This document shows positions 15,588 through 23,963 of a DNA stretch of 24,004 nucleotides, one piece after another (the first letter of the stretch is position 1; each line of letters starts with the position of its first letter). The notes beneath the pieces are model-generated. The model ran no database searches. It was not told where the DNA came from and was given only the letters and a program-made list of their open reading frames with translations. The DNA lies in contig CAYQFH010000034.1 in assembly GCA_964416755.1 (NCBI GenBank), positions 1 through 24,004 of the forward strand, in the 5' to 3' direction. The position numbers and the translations under genes are program-made. Source of the DNA: Thiopontia sp964416755 (GTDB lineage Bacteria; Pseudomonadota; Gammaproteobacteria; GCF-002020875).

Positions 15588-16769
15588 TCAACCGTTGGCA
15601 AACACCGCACGCGCCGCAGCCACCGCCTGACCACTATTGATCGGTGCACCCATCTCAGTCAGCACCGCATCCAACGCACCCAGACAAGTGAGGATGTTGG
15701 TCACATTACTGGCGTGGCCCATCTGACCGATACGCCACACCTTGCCCGCCAGATCACCCAGACCTGCACCGATCTCCAGGTTGTACTGGTTGAGCAGGGT
15801 GCCACGCACTGCTGCGTCATCAATCCCTTCAGGGATGGTGACCGCATTGAGCTGTGGCAGGCGCTCGCCCTCGGGCACTACAAATTCCAGCCCCATTGCC
15901 TCAATACCAGCACGCAATGCATCATGGTTCTTCTGGTGACGTGCCCAGCAGTTCTCGATGCCCTCTTCTTTGAGAATCACCAGCGCCTCATGCAGGCCAT
16001 AGAGGGAGTTGATTGGCGCGGTGTGGTGGTAGGCGCGCTTGCCACCGCCATCCCAGTAACCCATCACCAGATTGAGGTCGAGGAACCAGCTCTGTACTGG
16101 GCTCTTGCGGTTGCGCACCTTGTCCAGTGCCGCCTCGCTGAAGCTGACCGGTGACAAACCAGGGGTACAGGAGAGGCACTTCTGGGTGCCGGAGTAGATG
16201 GCATCAATGCCCCACTTGTCGACTTCTAGTGGAGAACCACCCAGTGAGGTGACCGCATCTACAATGGTGAGACAGCCGTGGTCGTGAGCAATTTTGCAGA
16301 GTGCCTCGGCATCGGACATCGCACCCGTGGAGGTCTCTGCATGGACAAAGGCAACAATCTTGGCATCGGGGTTGGCCTTCAGCGTCTCCTCCAGCTTGGC
16401 AGGATCGACTGCTCGACCCCATGGGTCCTGCTGCATGACGGCTTCACCACCGGCACGCTCGACATTCTCTTTCATACGCCCACCGAAGACACCGTTCTGA
16501 CAGACGATGACCTTGTCACCCGGCTCCACCAGGTTGACGAAGCAGGTCTCCATACCGGCAGAGCCTGGGGCAGAGACCGGCATGGTCAGTGCATTCTCGG
16601 TACGGAAGGCGTAACGCAGCAGCTCTTTCATCTCATCCATCATCGCCACAAAGACCGGATCGAGGTGGCCGATGGTGGGGCGAGACATCGCCTCCAGGAT
16701 GCGTGGATTAACGTCGGAGGGGCCGGGGCCCATCAGGGTGCGCTGGGGGGGATGAAATGATTGTGTCAT
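15588..16769 (-). CDS. serine/alanine-glyoxylate aminotransferase
   Basis: 393-residue class V PLP aminotransferase. Schiff-base lysine K197 lies in SGTQKCLSCTPGL, and D171 in IVDAVTSLGG contacts the cofactor. The N-terminal LMGPGPSDVNPRILEAMSRPTIGHLDP is typical of serine-pyruvate/alanine-glyoxylate transaminases. It makes glycine from glyoxylate using serine or alanine. Start ATG 16769 (MTQSFHPP) has AGGAAAG upstream; a GTG at 16793 is less likely. It is divergent from glcDEF, which produces glyoxylate, so together they form a glycolate-to-glycine route. Donor specificity (serine or alanine) cannot be read from the sequence. Confidence 0.93.
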   Translation of the reverse strand: MTQSFHPPQRTLMGPGPSDVNPRILEAMSRPTIGHLDPVFVAMMDEMKELLRYAFRTENALTMPVSAPGSAGMETCFVNLVEPGDKVIVCQNGVFGGRMKENVERAGGEAVMQQDPWGRAVDPAKLEETLKANPDAKIVAFVHAETSTGAMSDAEALCKIAHDHGCLTIVDAVTSLGGSPLEVDKWGIDAIYSGTQKCLSCTPGLSPVSFSEAALDKVRNRKSPVQSWFLDLNLVMGYWDGGGKRAYHHTAPINSLYGLHEALVILKEEGIENCWARHQKNHDALRAGIEAMGLEFVVPEGERLPQLNAVTIPEGIDDAAVRGTLLNQYNLEIGAGLGDLAGKVWRIGQMGHASNVTNILTCLGALDAVLTEMGAPINSGQAVAAARAVFANG

Positions 16770-16865
16770 AGTACTTTCCTGCCTCTTACTCACTGGCCCT
16801 TGTGCATAGGGCTTTCAATTACAAAATAGAAAACGATGGCAGAGCATACCGGAGCCGGAATCAAA

Positions 16866-16886
16866 AACCAACTGTTTTGTTTGGTT
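16866..16886. repeat. inverted repeat in the divergent glcD/aminotransferase promoter region
   Basis: AACCAA (16866-16871), 9-base spacer, TTGGTT (16881-16886), perfect over 6 bp. It overlaps the -35 region of the candidate glcD promoter and could bind a regulator acting on one or both divergent units. No regulator gene is in the window and no consensus is recognised. Confidence 0.4.
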
Positions 16887-16903
16887 ATTGACTCAGGTAT
16901 GAT
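16875..16903 (+). promoter_or_regulatory. candidate promoter of glcDEF
   Basis: -10 TATGAT (16898-16903) with a weak -35 TTTTGT (16875-16880) at 17 bases. The predicted transcription start, about 16909-16911, is within a few bases of the glcD ATG at 16913, so the transcript would be leaderless or nearly so. Confidence 0.5.
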
Positions 16904-16912
16904 CTGCCCCCT

Positions 16913-18379
16913 ATGGACTCCGAACTACGCACACAATTATTCAAGGAGCTACGTAACATCGTACCGGCTGCCGCACTGCTCACCGAACGGGAGGAGCTGG
17001 TGCCGTATGAGTGTGACGGGCTGACCGCGTTGCGTGAGGTACCGATGGCGGTGGTACTACCCGAAAGCCAGCAGCAGTTGAGCGAGATCCTCAAGCTCTG
17101 TAACCAGCTGCAGGTGCCGGTGGTGACCCGTGGTGCTGGTACCGGACTCTCCGGCGGTGCGCGCCCCTCCTCCGATGCACTACTGGTGGGGCTGGCCAAG
17201 CTGAACCGTGTGCTCGATATCGACAGTGAGCGCAAGCGAGCCACAGTCGAACCGGGGGTGACCAATCTCTCGATCTCACAGGCAGTGGCCCACCTTGGAC
17301 TCTACTACGCCCCCGACCCCTCCTCGCAGATCGCCTGCACCATCGGCGGCAACGTGGCGGAGAACTCCGGCGGTGTCCACTGCATCAAGTATGGACTGAC
17401 TGTACACAATGTCGAACAAATCAAGATGATGCTGATCGACGGTACCACCATTACCTTAGGCAGTGAGGCACTCGACAGCCCCGGCTACGACCTGCTCTCG
17501 CTGGCGATCGGCTCGGAGGGGATGCTGGGTGTGGTCACCGAGGTGACGGTCAAGCTACTGGACAAACCGCCAGAGACCCGCCTGCTGCTGGCCGCCTTTG
17601 ATGAGATCGAAGTGGCTGGTGATGCGGTGGGTGCGGTACTGACCGCAGGCATTCTCCCTGCCGGTCTGGAGATGATGGACCACAAGTCGATCCGCGCAGC
17701 CGAGGACTTTGTCCACGCTGGTTATCCGGTCAATGCCGAGGCAATTCTGCTCTGCGAGCTGGATGGCCGCACTGCTGCAGGTGTGGATGCACTGGTGGAG
17801 CAGACCCGTGCGGTTCTGAAGCAGAGTGGTGCAACCGAAATTCAGGAGGCGAGCAGTGAGGCCCAGCGTGCGCAGCTCTGGGCCGGACGCAAGGGTGCAT
17901 TCCCCGCCATTGGTCGTATTTCACCCGACTACTATGTGATGGATGGCACCATTCCACGTCGCCATCTGGGGCAGGTGTTGAATCAGATCAGCCAGCTCTC
18001 CAACCAATATGGGCTGGAAGTGGCCAACGTTTTCCACGCCGGAGATGGCAATCTCCACCCGCTGATTCTCTACGATGCCAACAAACCGGGGGAACTGGAG
18101 CAAGCGGAGCAGTTTGGCACCGATATCCTCAAGCTCTGTGTCGAGGTGGGGGGTACAGTGACCGGTGAGCATGGCGTCGGGCTGGAGAAGCTGGATGCGA
18201 TGTGCAGCCAGTTTGAAGAGGCCGAGCTGGAGCGCTTCCATGCATTGAAGAAGATCTTCGATCCCGATGGGCTGCTCAACCCGGGCAAGGCGATCCCGAC
18301 CCTGCACCGCTGTGCCGAGCTGGGGGCGATGCATGTTCACCACGGGGAGCTGCCCCACCCGGAACTGGAGCGCTTCTGA
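16913..18379 (+). CDS. glcD: glycolate oxidase FAD subunit
   Basis: 488 residues, close to E. coli GlcD (499) in length and sequence. FAD-binding PCMH domain about 40-220, with VVTRGAGTGLSGGARP, APDPSSQIACTIGGNVAENSGGVHCIKYGLT and GSEGMLGVVTEVTVKL; C-terminal FAD-oxidase domain with NVFHAGDGNLHPLI, TGEHGVGLEK and FDPDGLLNPGKAIPTLHR. Catalytic subunit that oxidises glycolate to glyoxylate at the membrane, passing electrons through GlcF. An in-frame TGA at 16889-16891 and no other start codon before 16913 fix this ATG. No ribosome-binding site precedes it. Stop overlaps the glcE ATG by one base (TGATG). Confidence 0.97.
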   Translation: MDSELRTQLFKELRNIVPAAALLTEREELVPYECDGLTALREVPMAVVLPESQQQLSEILKLCNQLQVPVVTRGAGTGLSGGARPSSDALLVGLAKLNRVLDIDSERKRATVEPGVTNLSISQAVAHLGLYYAPDPSSQIACTIGGNVAENSGGVHCIKYGLTVHNVEQIKMMLIDGTTITLGSEALDSPGYDLLSLAIGSEGMLGVVTEVTVKLLDKPPETRLLLAAFDEIEVAGDAVGAVLTAGILPAGLEMMDHKSIRAAEDFVHAGYPVNAEAILLCELDGRTAAGVDALVEQTRAVLKQSGATEIQEASSEAQRAQLWAGRKGAFPAIGRISPDYYVMDGTIPRRHLGQVLNQISQLSNQYGLEVANVFHAGDGNLHPLILYDANKPGELEQAEQFGTDILKLCVEVGGTVTGEHGVGLEKLDAMCSQFEEAELERFHALKKIFDPDGLLNPGKAIPTLHRCAELGAMHVHHGELPHPELERF

Positions 18380-19449
18380 TGGCCGATCTTGAACAGCAGT
18401 TACAACAAAGTGTTGTCGAGGCCAATGCCTCCAACACCGCACTGCGCATCTGTGCAGGGGGGAGTCGTGACTTTTTCCCCCATAGCAGCGCCAAACAGAC
18501 CATAGATCTGGCTGAACACAGCGGCATTATGCAGTACCACCCGGAAGAGCTGGTGATCAGTGTTCGTGCCGGGACCACGCTGGATGAGATCAACACCACC
18601 CTGAAATCACACCAGCAGCAGCTTGCCTTTGATCCACCCCGCTTCAGCGAAGCCTCCACCATCGGTGGTGCAGTGGCGACGGCACTGGCCGGGCCGGGCC
18701 GCCCGTGGAAGGGAGGAGTACGCGACCATCTGCTCGGTGCAAAGGTGCTGACCGGTGATGGCACGATACTCAATTTCGGTGGCGAGGTGGTGAAGAACGT
18801 CGCCGGCTATGACCTCTTCCGTCCAATGGCGGGGGCCTACGGCACGCTGGGAGTACTGTTGGAACTATCGATCAAGGTACTGCCCCTGGAGCCACAACAG
18901 CGCTACTGGCACTGCGCCTGTTCCGAAGCCGGGGGGCTTTCACTTATGCAACAGCTCCGTCAGATCAACCTGCCGATCAGTGGACTCTGCTGGTACCAGG
19001 AGACGCTGCATCTGCGTACTGCCGGTGCTGTGACCGAGCTGGAACACTACACGGAACAGCTACAGCAGCTGGGTCTGCAGGAGCAGGAGGATGGAGTATT
19101 CTGGCAACAGCTGCGCGATCAACAGCTACCGCTATTTGATACCACCGACCCGGTCTGGCGTCTCTCTCTGCCTGCCAACGCCCCTCAGATGCAGAGTCAG
19201 TGCCAGACTGCAGAGTGCCTATCCCTGATCGACTGGGGTGGCGCACAGCGCTACCTCTGCGGCATTCTGCCTGAAAAGCGGCTGCGTAGCGAAGTTGAAA
19301 AGCTGGGTGGGCACGCCATGTTGTTACGCAACAGCACGCCGGAGGTCTCCCGTTTCCATCCCGTTGCTGAACCGCTAGAGCGAATCAGTCGACAGATACG
19401 CCAGTTGATGGATCCCAACGGGATACTCAATCCCGGCATTTTCACCTGA
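18379..19449 (+). CDS. glcE: glycolate oxidase subunit GlcE
   Basis: 356 residues, like E. coli GlcE (350). Shorter FAD-binding PCMH protein: ICAGGSRDFF at the pyrophosphate site, DPPRFSEASTIGGAVATALAGPGRPWKGGVRDHLLG and GGEVVKNVAGYDLFRPMAGAYGTLGVL in the FAD domain, and LMDPNGILNPGIFT at the C-terminus. It is required in E. coli for glycolate oxidase activity as a second flavin-type subunit. ATG overlaps the glcD stop, so translation is coupled. glcF follows 20 bases later. Confidence 0.96.
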   Translation: MADLEQQLQQSVVEANASNTALRICAGGSRDFFPHSSAKQTIDLAEHSGIMQYHPEELVISVRAGTTLDEINTTLKSHQQQLAFDPPRFSEASTIGGAVATALAGPGRPWKGGVRDHLLGAKVLTGDGTILNFGGEVVKNVAGYDLFRPMAGAYGTLGVLLELSIKVLPLEPQQRYWHCACSEAGGLSLMQQLRQINLPISGLCWYQETLHLRTAGAVTELEHYTEQLQQLGLQEQEDGVFWQQLRDQQLPLFDTTDPVWRLSLPANAPQMQSQCQTAECLSLIDWGGAQRYLCGILPEKRLRSEVEKLGGHAMLLRNSTPEVSRFHPVAEPLERISRQIRQLMDPNGILNPGIFT

Positions 19450-19469
19450 ACCCGTCACCACGTTACCCG

Positions 19470-20687
19470 ATGCAACTCAAAACCCAACACAGCGCTCTTC
19501 AACCCCTCTTGAGTGACCATCAGATTGCTGATGCCGAGTCGATTTTGCGCAGCTGTGTCCACTGTGGTTTTTGTCTGGCAACCTGCCCCACCTATCAGCT
19601 ACTCGGCAGTGAATTGGACTCTCCACGCGGGCGGATCTACCAGATCAAGCAGCTGATTGAAGGCACCCAAGCCACTCCGGCAACACTGCAGCACCTTGAC
19701 CGCTGCCTCACCTGCCGCAACTGTGAAACCACCTGCCCATCCGGCATTCGCTATGGCGATCTGCTTTCCATCGGACGCACTGTAGCCAATCAACAGGTCA
19801 AGCGTCCTCTTTTTCAGTCTTTTATAGTATCTCTATTGCGTCATACAGTGCCCTACCGTCGGCGGATCAATCCACTGCTCAAGCTTGGTCAACTACTGAA
19901 ACTGCCGGGCACCAAAATCGCCGCATCACTGCCTCCATCACCCTCTCAAGTAAGCGCTGCAGTTGATGGTACACGTGTAATCCTTTTTCAGGGGTGTGTA
20001 CAGGATGGACTTGCGCCATCCACTAACCAGGCACTTGAGACACTGTTCCATCAGCTGGGTTTCCAGATCGACCAGCCGAAACAGGAGGGGTGCTGCGGTG
20101 CACTCCCCCACCATCTCTCTGCTGAGCAGCAATCGCTCCATTTGGTCAAGCAGAACATCGATCTTTGGCTGCCACTGGTTGATGCTGGATCGAAAATTGT
20201 AATCGCCGCCAGCGGCTGTGGCGCAATGGTCACGGAATATGGGGATCTGCTACAACATGACACTGACTATGCGGAGGCTGCTGCACGGATCAGCAAAGCT
20301 GTGATTGATCCTGCCGATCTGCTGCTTTCACACCTCAACCAGCTGCAGTTGAAGGAGTCCAGTCCCAAGCAGATCACCTATCATCCGCCCTGTACACAAC
20401 AGCACAAACTGCGCAGCGACAACAGTGTCGAGCGACTACTGCATACACTGGGCATCGAACTGCTTCCAGTCAGAGATCGTCACCTCTGTTGTGGTGCCGC
20501 CGGTACCTACTCCATCTTGCAAAAAGAGATCTCTCAACAACTACGCAGCCGTAAGCTGGACGCACTGGAGCAGGATCATCCCGAGCTGATCGCAACCGCA
20601 AACATTGGTTGCCAACACCATCTGCAACAGGCCACCCAAACTCCGGTGGTGCATTGGGTCGAGCTGATCACAACCCGTCAACCATGA
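19470..20687 (+). CDS. glcF: glycolate oxidase iron-sulfur subunit
   Basis: 405 residues (E. coli 407). Two ferredoxin-type 4Fe-4S motifs near the N-terminus: C29-C32-C35-C39 (CVHCGFCLATCP) and C79-C82-C85-C89 (CLTCRNCETTCP). Two cysteine-rich CCG domains follow, with EGCCGALPHHLSAEQ and HLCCGAAGTYSILQ. It transfers electrons from GlcD/GlcE to quinone. ATG 19470 has no clear ribosome-binding site, 20 bases after glcE. Its TGA touches the terminator hairpin downstream, so this is the last gene of the operon. Confidence 0.97.
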   Translation: MQLKTQHSALQPLLSDHQIADAESILRSCVHCGFCLATCPTYQLLGSELDSPRGRIYQIKQLIEGTQATPATLQHLDRCLTCRNCETTCPSGIRYGDLLSIGRTVANQQVKRPLFQSFIVSLLRHTVPYRRRINPLLKLGQLLKLPGTKIAASLPPSPSQVSAAVDGTRVILFQGCVQDGLAPSTNQALETLFHQLGFQIDQPKQEGCCGALPHHLSAEQQSLHLVKQNIDLWLPLVDAGSKIVIAASGCGAMVTEYGDLLQHDTDYAEAAARISKAVIDPADLLLSHLNQLQLKESSPKQITYHPPCTQQHKLRSDNSVERLLHTLGIELLPVRDRHLCCGAAGTYSILQKEISQQLRSRKLDALEQDHPELIATANIGCQHHLQQATQTPVVHWVELITTRQP

Positions 20688-20722
20688 AAAAGGAGAGCCC
20701 GTTTTCATGATACGGGCTCTCC
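20687..20722 (-). terminator. intrinsic terminator, probably bidirectional
   Basis: Perfect 11-bp stem (GGAGAGCCCGT 20692-20702 with ACGGGCTCTCC 20712-20722) and 9-base loop. On the minus strand it is followed by five Ts (20691-20687), serving the 29-codon gene. On the plus strand it starts 5 bases after the glcF stop but has no U-run, so it would be weaker there. Confidence 0.85.
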
Positions 20723-20750
20723 TCTCTACAACCGATTTTGCAATCCGCTA

Positions 20751-20840
20751 CTACACTTCTGGTTTGAATCCCCAAAATTTGCAGTAGCCCCATGCAATTG
20801 CCAGAAACAGTACTGGCTCAGCAAACATAAAATATTCCAT
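20751..20840 (-). CDS. 29-residue single-TM peptide in its own transcription unit
   Basis: Unrecognised small gene. ATG 20840 lies 8 bases after GAGG (20849-20852), and the stop TAG is at 20751-20753. The product begins MEYFMFAEPV, has one hydrophobic helix over about residues 3-20 (VLFLAIAWGY) and ends CKFWGFKPEV, with four Phe, two Trp, two Tyr and one Cys in 29 residues. It has its own sigma70 promoter (20875-20903) and a terminator (20687-20722), so it is a stand-alone unit of about 180 bases. Size and topology recall small accessory subunits of respiratory complexes, but it does not look like CydX or CcoQ to me. It could also be part of a small RNA. Confidence 0.7.
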   Translation of the reverse strand: MEYFMFAEPVLFLAIAWGYCKFWGFKPEV

Positions 20841-20874
20841 GATCAATGCCTCAAATCCTTGTTAACATTGGTAT

Positions 20875-20903
20875 ATCATATCACGCTAATATTATTGAAT
20901 CAA
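20875..20903 (-). promoter_or_regulatory. sigma70 promoter of the 29-codon gene
   Basis: Minus strand: -35 TTGATT (20898-20903), spacer of exactly 17 bases, -10 TATGAT (20875-20880). Predicted start about 20868, giving a leader of about 28 bases that contains the GAGG site. The surroundings are very AT-rich. Confidence 0.7.
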
Positions 20904-20978
20904 TATAATAAAGATTATAACTCCTTTTAAATCAATTCCTTATAGCATCACATAGTAACAGCCCACTCCATAGTGGCT

Positions 20979-23234
20979 TCATAAGATCCCGGCAAGAAGC
21001 GCATCCACCCGCTGGAACCCTCGCGGCAGCTTCTGTCCACGACGTCCCCGCTCACCCTGATAGTTGACCAGATCGGTTGGCTTGATCTTCAGTACCCGCT
21101 TGCCAGAAACCACCGTAAGCCCCTGTTCTGACTGAAGTACCGCCATACCCGCCATGAACTCCTCACGGCTCTCGACACGCTTACCGGGAATGCTGACCAT
21201 CTTGTTGCCCTTGCCTTTTGAAAGCTCCGGCAGATCGGCCAGCGGGAAGAGCAGCAGACGCCCCTCATTGCTGGCTGCAGCAACCCATTGCCCCTCCGCC
21301 TCGGCAATCGGTAGCGGCGTAATCACCTCCGACCCCTTGGGCAGTTTAAGGAACGCCTTGCCCGCCTTCTTGTTGGAAGCGAGATCATTCACCGTGGCAA
21401 CAAAACCGTAACCGGCATCGGAGGCGATCAACAGCTTCTGCGTCAACTCACCCCCCACCACATCGACGAAACGGGCACCCGCCGGGGGCGAAAGGCGACC
21501 AGTCAACGGTTCACCCTGTCCACGTGCCGAGGGCAGGGTACTCGCCTGCACCGTATAGCTGCGCCCGGTCGAGTCGAGGAAGTAGATCGGCTGGTTGCTG
21601 CGCCCATGAGCCGAAGCGAGGAAGCGATCACCACTCTTGTAGTTGAGTCCCTCGGCATCGATCTCATGCCCCTTGGCGGCACGCACCCACCCTTTCTCAG
21701 ACAGGACCACGGTGACCGGTTCGGAGGGTACCAGGCTGGTGGGGTCAATCGCCTGCGCCGCCTCACGCGCCACAATCGGTGAGCGACGATCATCCCCATA
21801 CTTCTCGGCATCGGCAGCGATCTCCTTGCGGATCAGCGTGCGCAGACGGCGGGTAGAACCAAGGATCTGCTCCAGCTTCTGGCGCTCTGCCTCCAGCTCC
21901 TCCTGCTCACCGCGAATCTTCATCTCCTCCAGCTTGGCCAGATGGCGCAGTTTCAGTTCCAGAATCGCCTCGGCCTGGGTATCGCTGATATTGAAACGCT
22001 CCATCAATACCGGCTTGGGCTTGTCCTCCGAGCGGATAATGGCAATCACCTCATCGATATTGAGGTAGGCGATCAACAGCCCTTCAAGGATATGGAGCCG
22101 CTTCAGTACCTTGTCGAGGCGGTGCTGCAGACGTCTGCGCACAGTATCTTCGCGATAGGTGAGCCACTCACTCAGCAGCTTGCGAATATCTTTGACCCCG
22201 GGACGACCATCGATCCCGATCATGTTGAGGTTGACGCGGTAGGTGCGCTCCAGATCAGTGGTGGCGAAGAGGTGGGACATCAGCTGGTCGATATCAACAC
22301 GGTTGGAACGCGGCACAATCACCAGACGGGTTGGATTTTCGTGATCTGACTCATCGCGCAGATCATCCACCATCGGCAGCTTCTTGGCCCGCATCTGCGT
22401 CGCCACCTGCTCCAGAATCTTGTTGCCGGAGACCTGATGCGGCAACGCAGTGATCACCACATCACCGCCCTCCCGCTCCCACAATGCACGCATGCGGATG
22501 GAGCCGTTGCCACTGCGGTAGATCTCCTGGATCTCCTCCTTCGGGGTGATGATCTCGGCATCGGTCGGGTAGTCCGGCCCCTGCACATGCTCCAACAGAT
22601 CCTCCACCGTCGCCTTGCGATCCTCCAGCAGACGGATCGCTGCCGCCGCCACCTCACGCAGATTGTGTGGCGGGATGTCAGTCGCCATGCCGACCGCAAT
22701 ACCGGAACCACCGTTCAGCAGAATATTGGGCAGGCGCGCGGGCAGCAGTTGCGGCTCTTTCAATGTGCCATCAAAGTTGGGTTGCCACTCGACCGTGCCC
22801 ATCCCCAACTCATTCAGCAGCACCTCGGAGTAGCGAGTCAGTCGTGACTCGGTATAACGCATCGCGGCAAAGGATTTGGGGTCGTCTGGCGATCCCCAGT
22901 TGCCCTGTCCATCAATCAACGGATAGCGGTAGGAGAAGTCCTGCGCCATCAGTACCATCGCCTCGTAGGCGGCAGAGTCGCCATGGGGGTGGAACTTGCC
23001 CAGTACGTCACCGACAGTACGGGCCGACTTCTTGTACTTGGCAGTGGCCGACAGCCCCAACTCCGACATCGCATAGACAATGCGGCGCTGCACCGGCTTC
23101 AGCCCATCACCCACATGGGGCAGGGCGCGATCGAGAATGACATACATGGAGTAGTCCAGATACGCCTTCTCGGTAAATTCACTCAGCGGGAGCTGCTCGA
23201 CCCCCTCCATATCGATTTCGGTTGCTTCACTCAT
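20979..23234 (-). CDS. parC: DNA topoisomerase IV subunit A
   Basis: 751 residues (E. coli ParC 752). Catalytic R126-Y127 in AAMRYTESRLT; the quinolone-region HPHGDSAAYEAM has S87 and E91, matching E. coli S80 and E84, i.e. wild type. The breakage-reunion domain covers about 25-490, with a beta-pinwheel C-terminal domain that lacks a GyrA-box. With ParE it decatenates daughter chromosomes; parE is not in the window. ATG 23234 has no clear ribosome-binding site. A MITE-like element lies 75 bases upstream. Confidence 0.97.
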   Translation of the reverse strand: MSEATEIDMEGVEQLPLSEFTEKAYLDYSMYVILDRALPHVGDGLKPVQRRIVYAMSELGLSATAKYKKSARTVGDVLGKFHPHGDSAAYEAMVLMAQDFSYRYPLIDGQGNWGSPDDPKSFAAMRYTESRLTRYSEVLLNELGMGTVEWQPNFDGTLKEPQLLPARLPNILLNGGSGIAVGMATDIPPHNLREVAAAAIRLLEDRKATVEDLLEHVQGPDYPTDAEIITPKEEIQEIYRSGNGSIRMRALWEREGGDVVITALPHQVSGNKILEQVATQMRAKKLPMVDDLRDESDHENPTRLVIVPRSNRVDIDQLMSHLFATTDLERTYRVNLNMIGIDGRPGVKDIRKLLSEWLTYREDTVRRRLQHRLDKVLKRLHILEGLLIAYLNIDEVIAIIRSEDKPKPVLMERFNISDTQAEAILELKLRHLAKLEEMKIRGEQEELEAERQKLEQILGSTRRLRTLIRKEIAADAEKYGDDRRSPIVAREAAQAIDPTSLVPSEPVTVVLSEKGWVRAAKGHEIDAEGLNYKSGDRFLASAHGRSNQPIYFLDSTGRSYTVQASTLPSARGQGEPLTGRLSPPAGARFVDVVGGELTQKLLIASDAGYGFVATVNDLASNKKAGKAFLKLPKGSEVITPLPIAEAEGQWVAAASNEGRLLLFPLADLPELSKGKGNKMVSIPGKRVESREEFMAGMAVLQSEQGLTVVSGKRVLKIKPTDLVNYQGERGRRGQKLPRGFQRVDALLAGIL

Positions 23235-23309
23235 ACGTTTTTTTGTCTGTACTCATTCAGAAAGCGTGAATGGTAAATGCTTTATTGCCACAAGTCAGTA
23301 TTCACTTTA

Positions 23310-23449
23310 AGGCATCTCTAAAAATGCCATTTTCAAGCAAGTACAAGGAAGCACCGCACACAGAACCGCAGTGTACATGCGAGTACATGAGGATTCGAGT
23401 ACGGAGCTGACACAGTAATTGCTGGAAAAGGGTATTTTTAGAGATGCCT
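23310..23449. mobile_element. 140-bp MITE-like element with terminal inverted repeats
   Basis: Ends form 31-bp inverted repeats (23310-23340 and 23419-23449), identical at 28 of 31 positions, the outer 16 perfectly (AGGCATCTCTAAAAAT). They are flanked by a direct TTTA on each side (23306-23309 and 23450-23453), a 4-bp target duplication. No ORF of any size is inside; the core holds GTACATG-type repeats. Properties fit a non-autonomous element mobilised by a transposase elsewhere. A 4-bp TA-rich duplication recalls the IS5 family, but no family is assigned. Only one copy is in the window. Confidence 0.82.
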
Positions 23450-23450
23450 T

Positions 23451-23963
23451 TTAGCGTAATAGCCTGCGCCAACGCTCCTCAATCACCTCCTCCGTCTTCA
23501 ACCCACTACCCGCTGGGGCATCACTATTCAGATACACCACCTGCCCTGCTGGGGAGATCAACATCTGCTGTGGCACTGTATGGACATCGTAGGCCTTGCG
23601 TAGCGCACCACTGCCGTCATAGACCACCCGATAGGGGAGTTGATATGCCTCCACATACTGCTTGACCTGTACACGGTCATCGCCCACATCAGAGTTGATT
23701 GCAATCAGTGGCAATCGATCTCCAAAATGGCGGTGGATGCGCTTGAGTGCGCTGATCTCAAACAGACACAGTTCACACCAGGTAGAGAAGAAGACCAGAT
23801 AGACCGGTCCCTGTTTAAGCAACGACTGTAGCTGGATGTTCTCACCATCCAGTGTGGTTGCGGCAAAGTCGGGGGCCGGTTCTCCCTTTTCAACTGCATG
23901 GGCTAAAGAATAGAACAGGGAGAGCAGCAGTATCATCGAATGGATTATCTTTACCATAACCAT
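23451..23963 (-). CDS. TlpA/ResA-type thioredoxin-fold protein, exported
   Basis: About 170 residues: signal peptide (hydrophobic about 5-20, AHA-V cleavage), then a redoxin domain with GEPAPDFAATTLDGENIQL, the active site STWCELC (C63/C66) and the cis-Pro loop HTVPQQMLISPAG. Such periplasmic thiol-disulfide reductases act in cytochrome c maturation or copper-site assembly; the specific role here is unknown. ATG 23963 is chosen; ATG 23957 and TTG 23966 are alternatives. A TGGTATGAT extended -10 lies just upstream. The TAA stop falls inside the right TTTA duplication of the MITE, so the insertion abuts the gene but keeps its reading frame. Confidence 0.88.
   Translation of the reverse strand: MVMVKIIHSMILLLSLFYSLAHAVEKGEPAPDFAATTLDGENIQLQSLLKQGPVYLVFFSTWCELCLFEISALKRIHRHFGDRLPLIAINSDVGDDRVQVKQYVEAYQLPYRVVYDGSGALRKAYDVHTVPQQMLISPAGQVVYLNSDAPAGSGLKTEEVIEERWRRLLR

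Noticed and set aside
15489..16154. 221-codon plus-strand ORF beginning MAMITILTIGALFLYY
   Set aside because: The hydrophobic start looked like a small membrane protein, but the frame runs through the terminator hairpin at 15547-15584 and then antisense to the aminotransferase, with no good ribosome-binding site.
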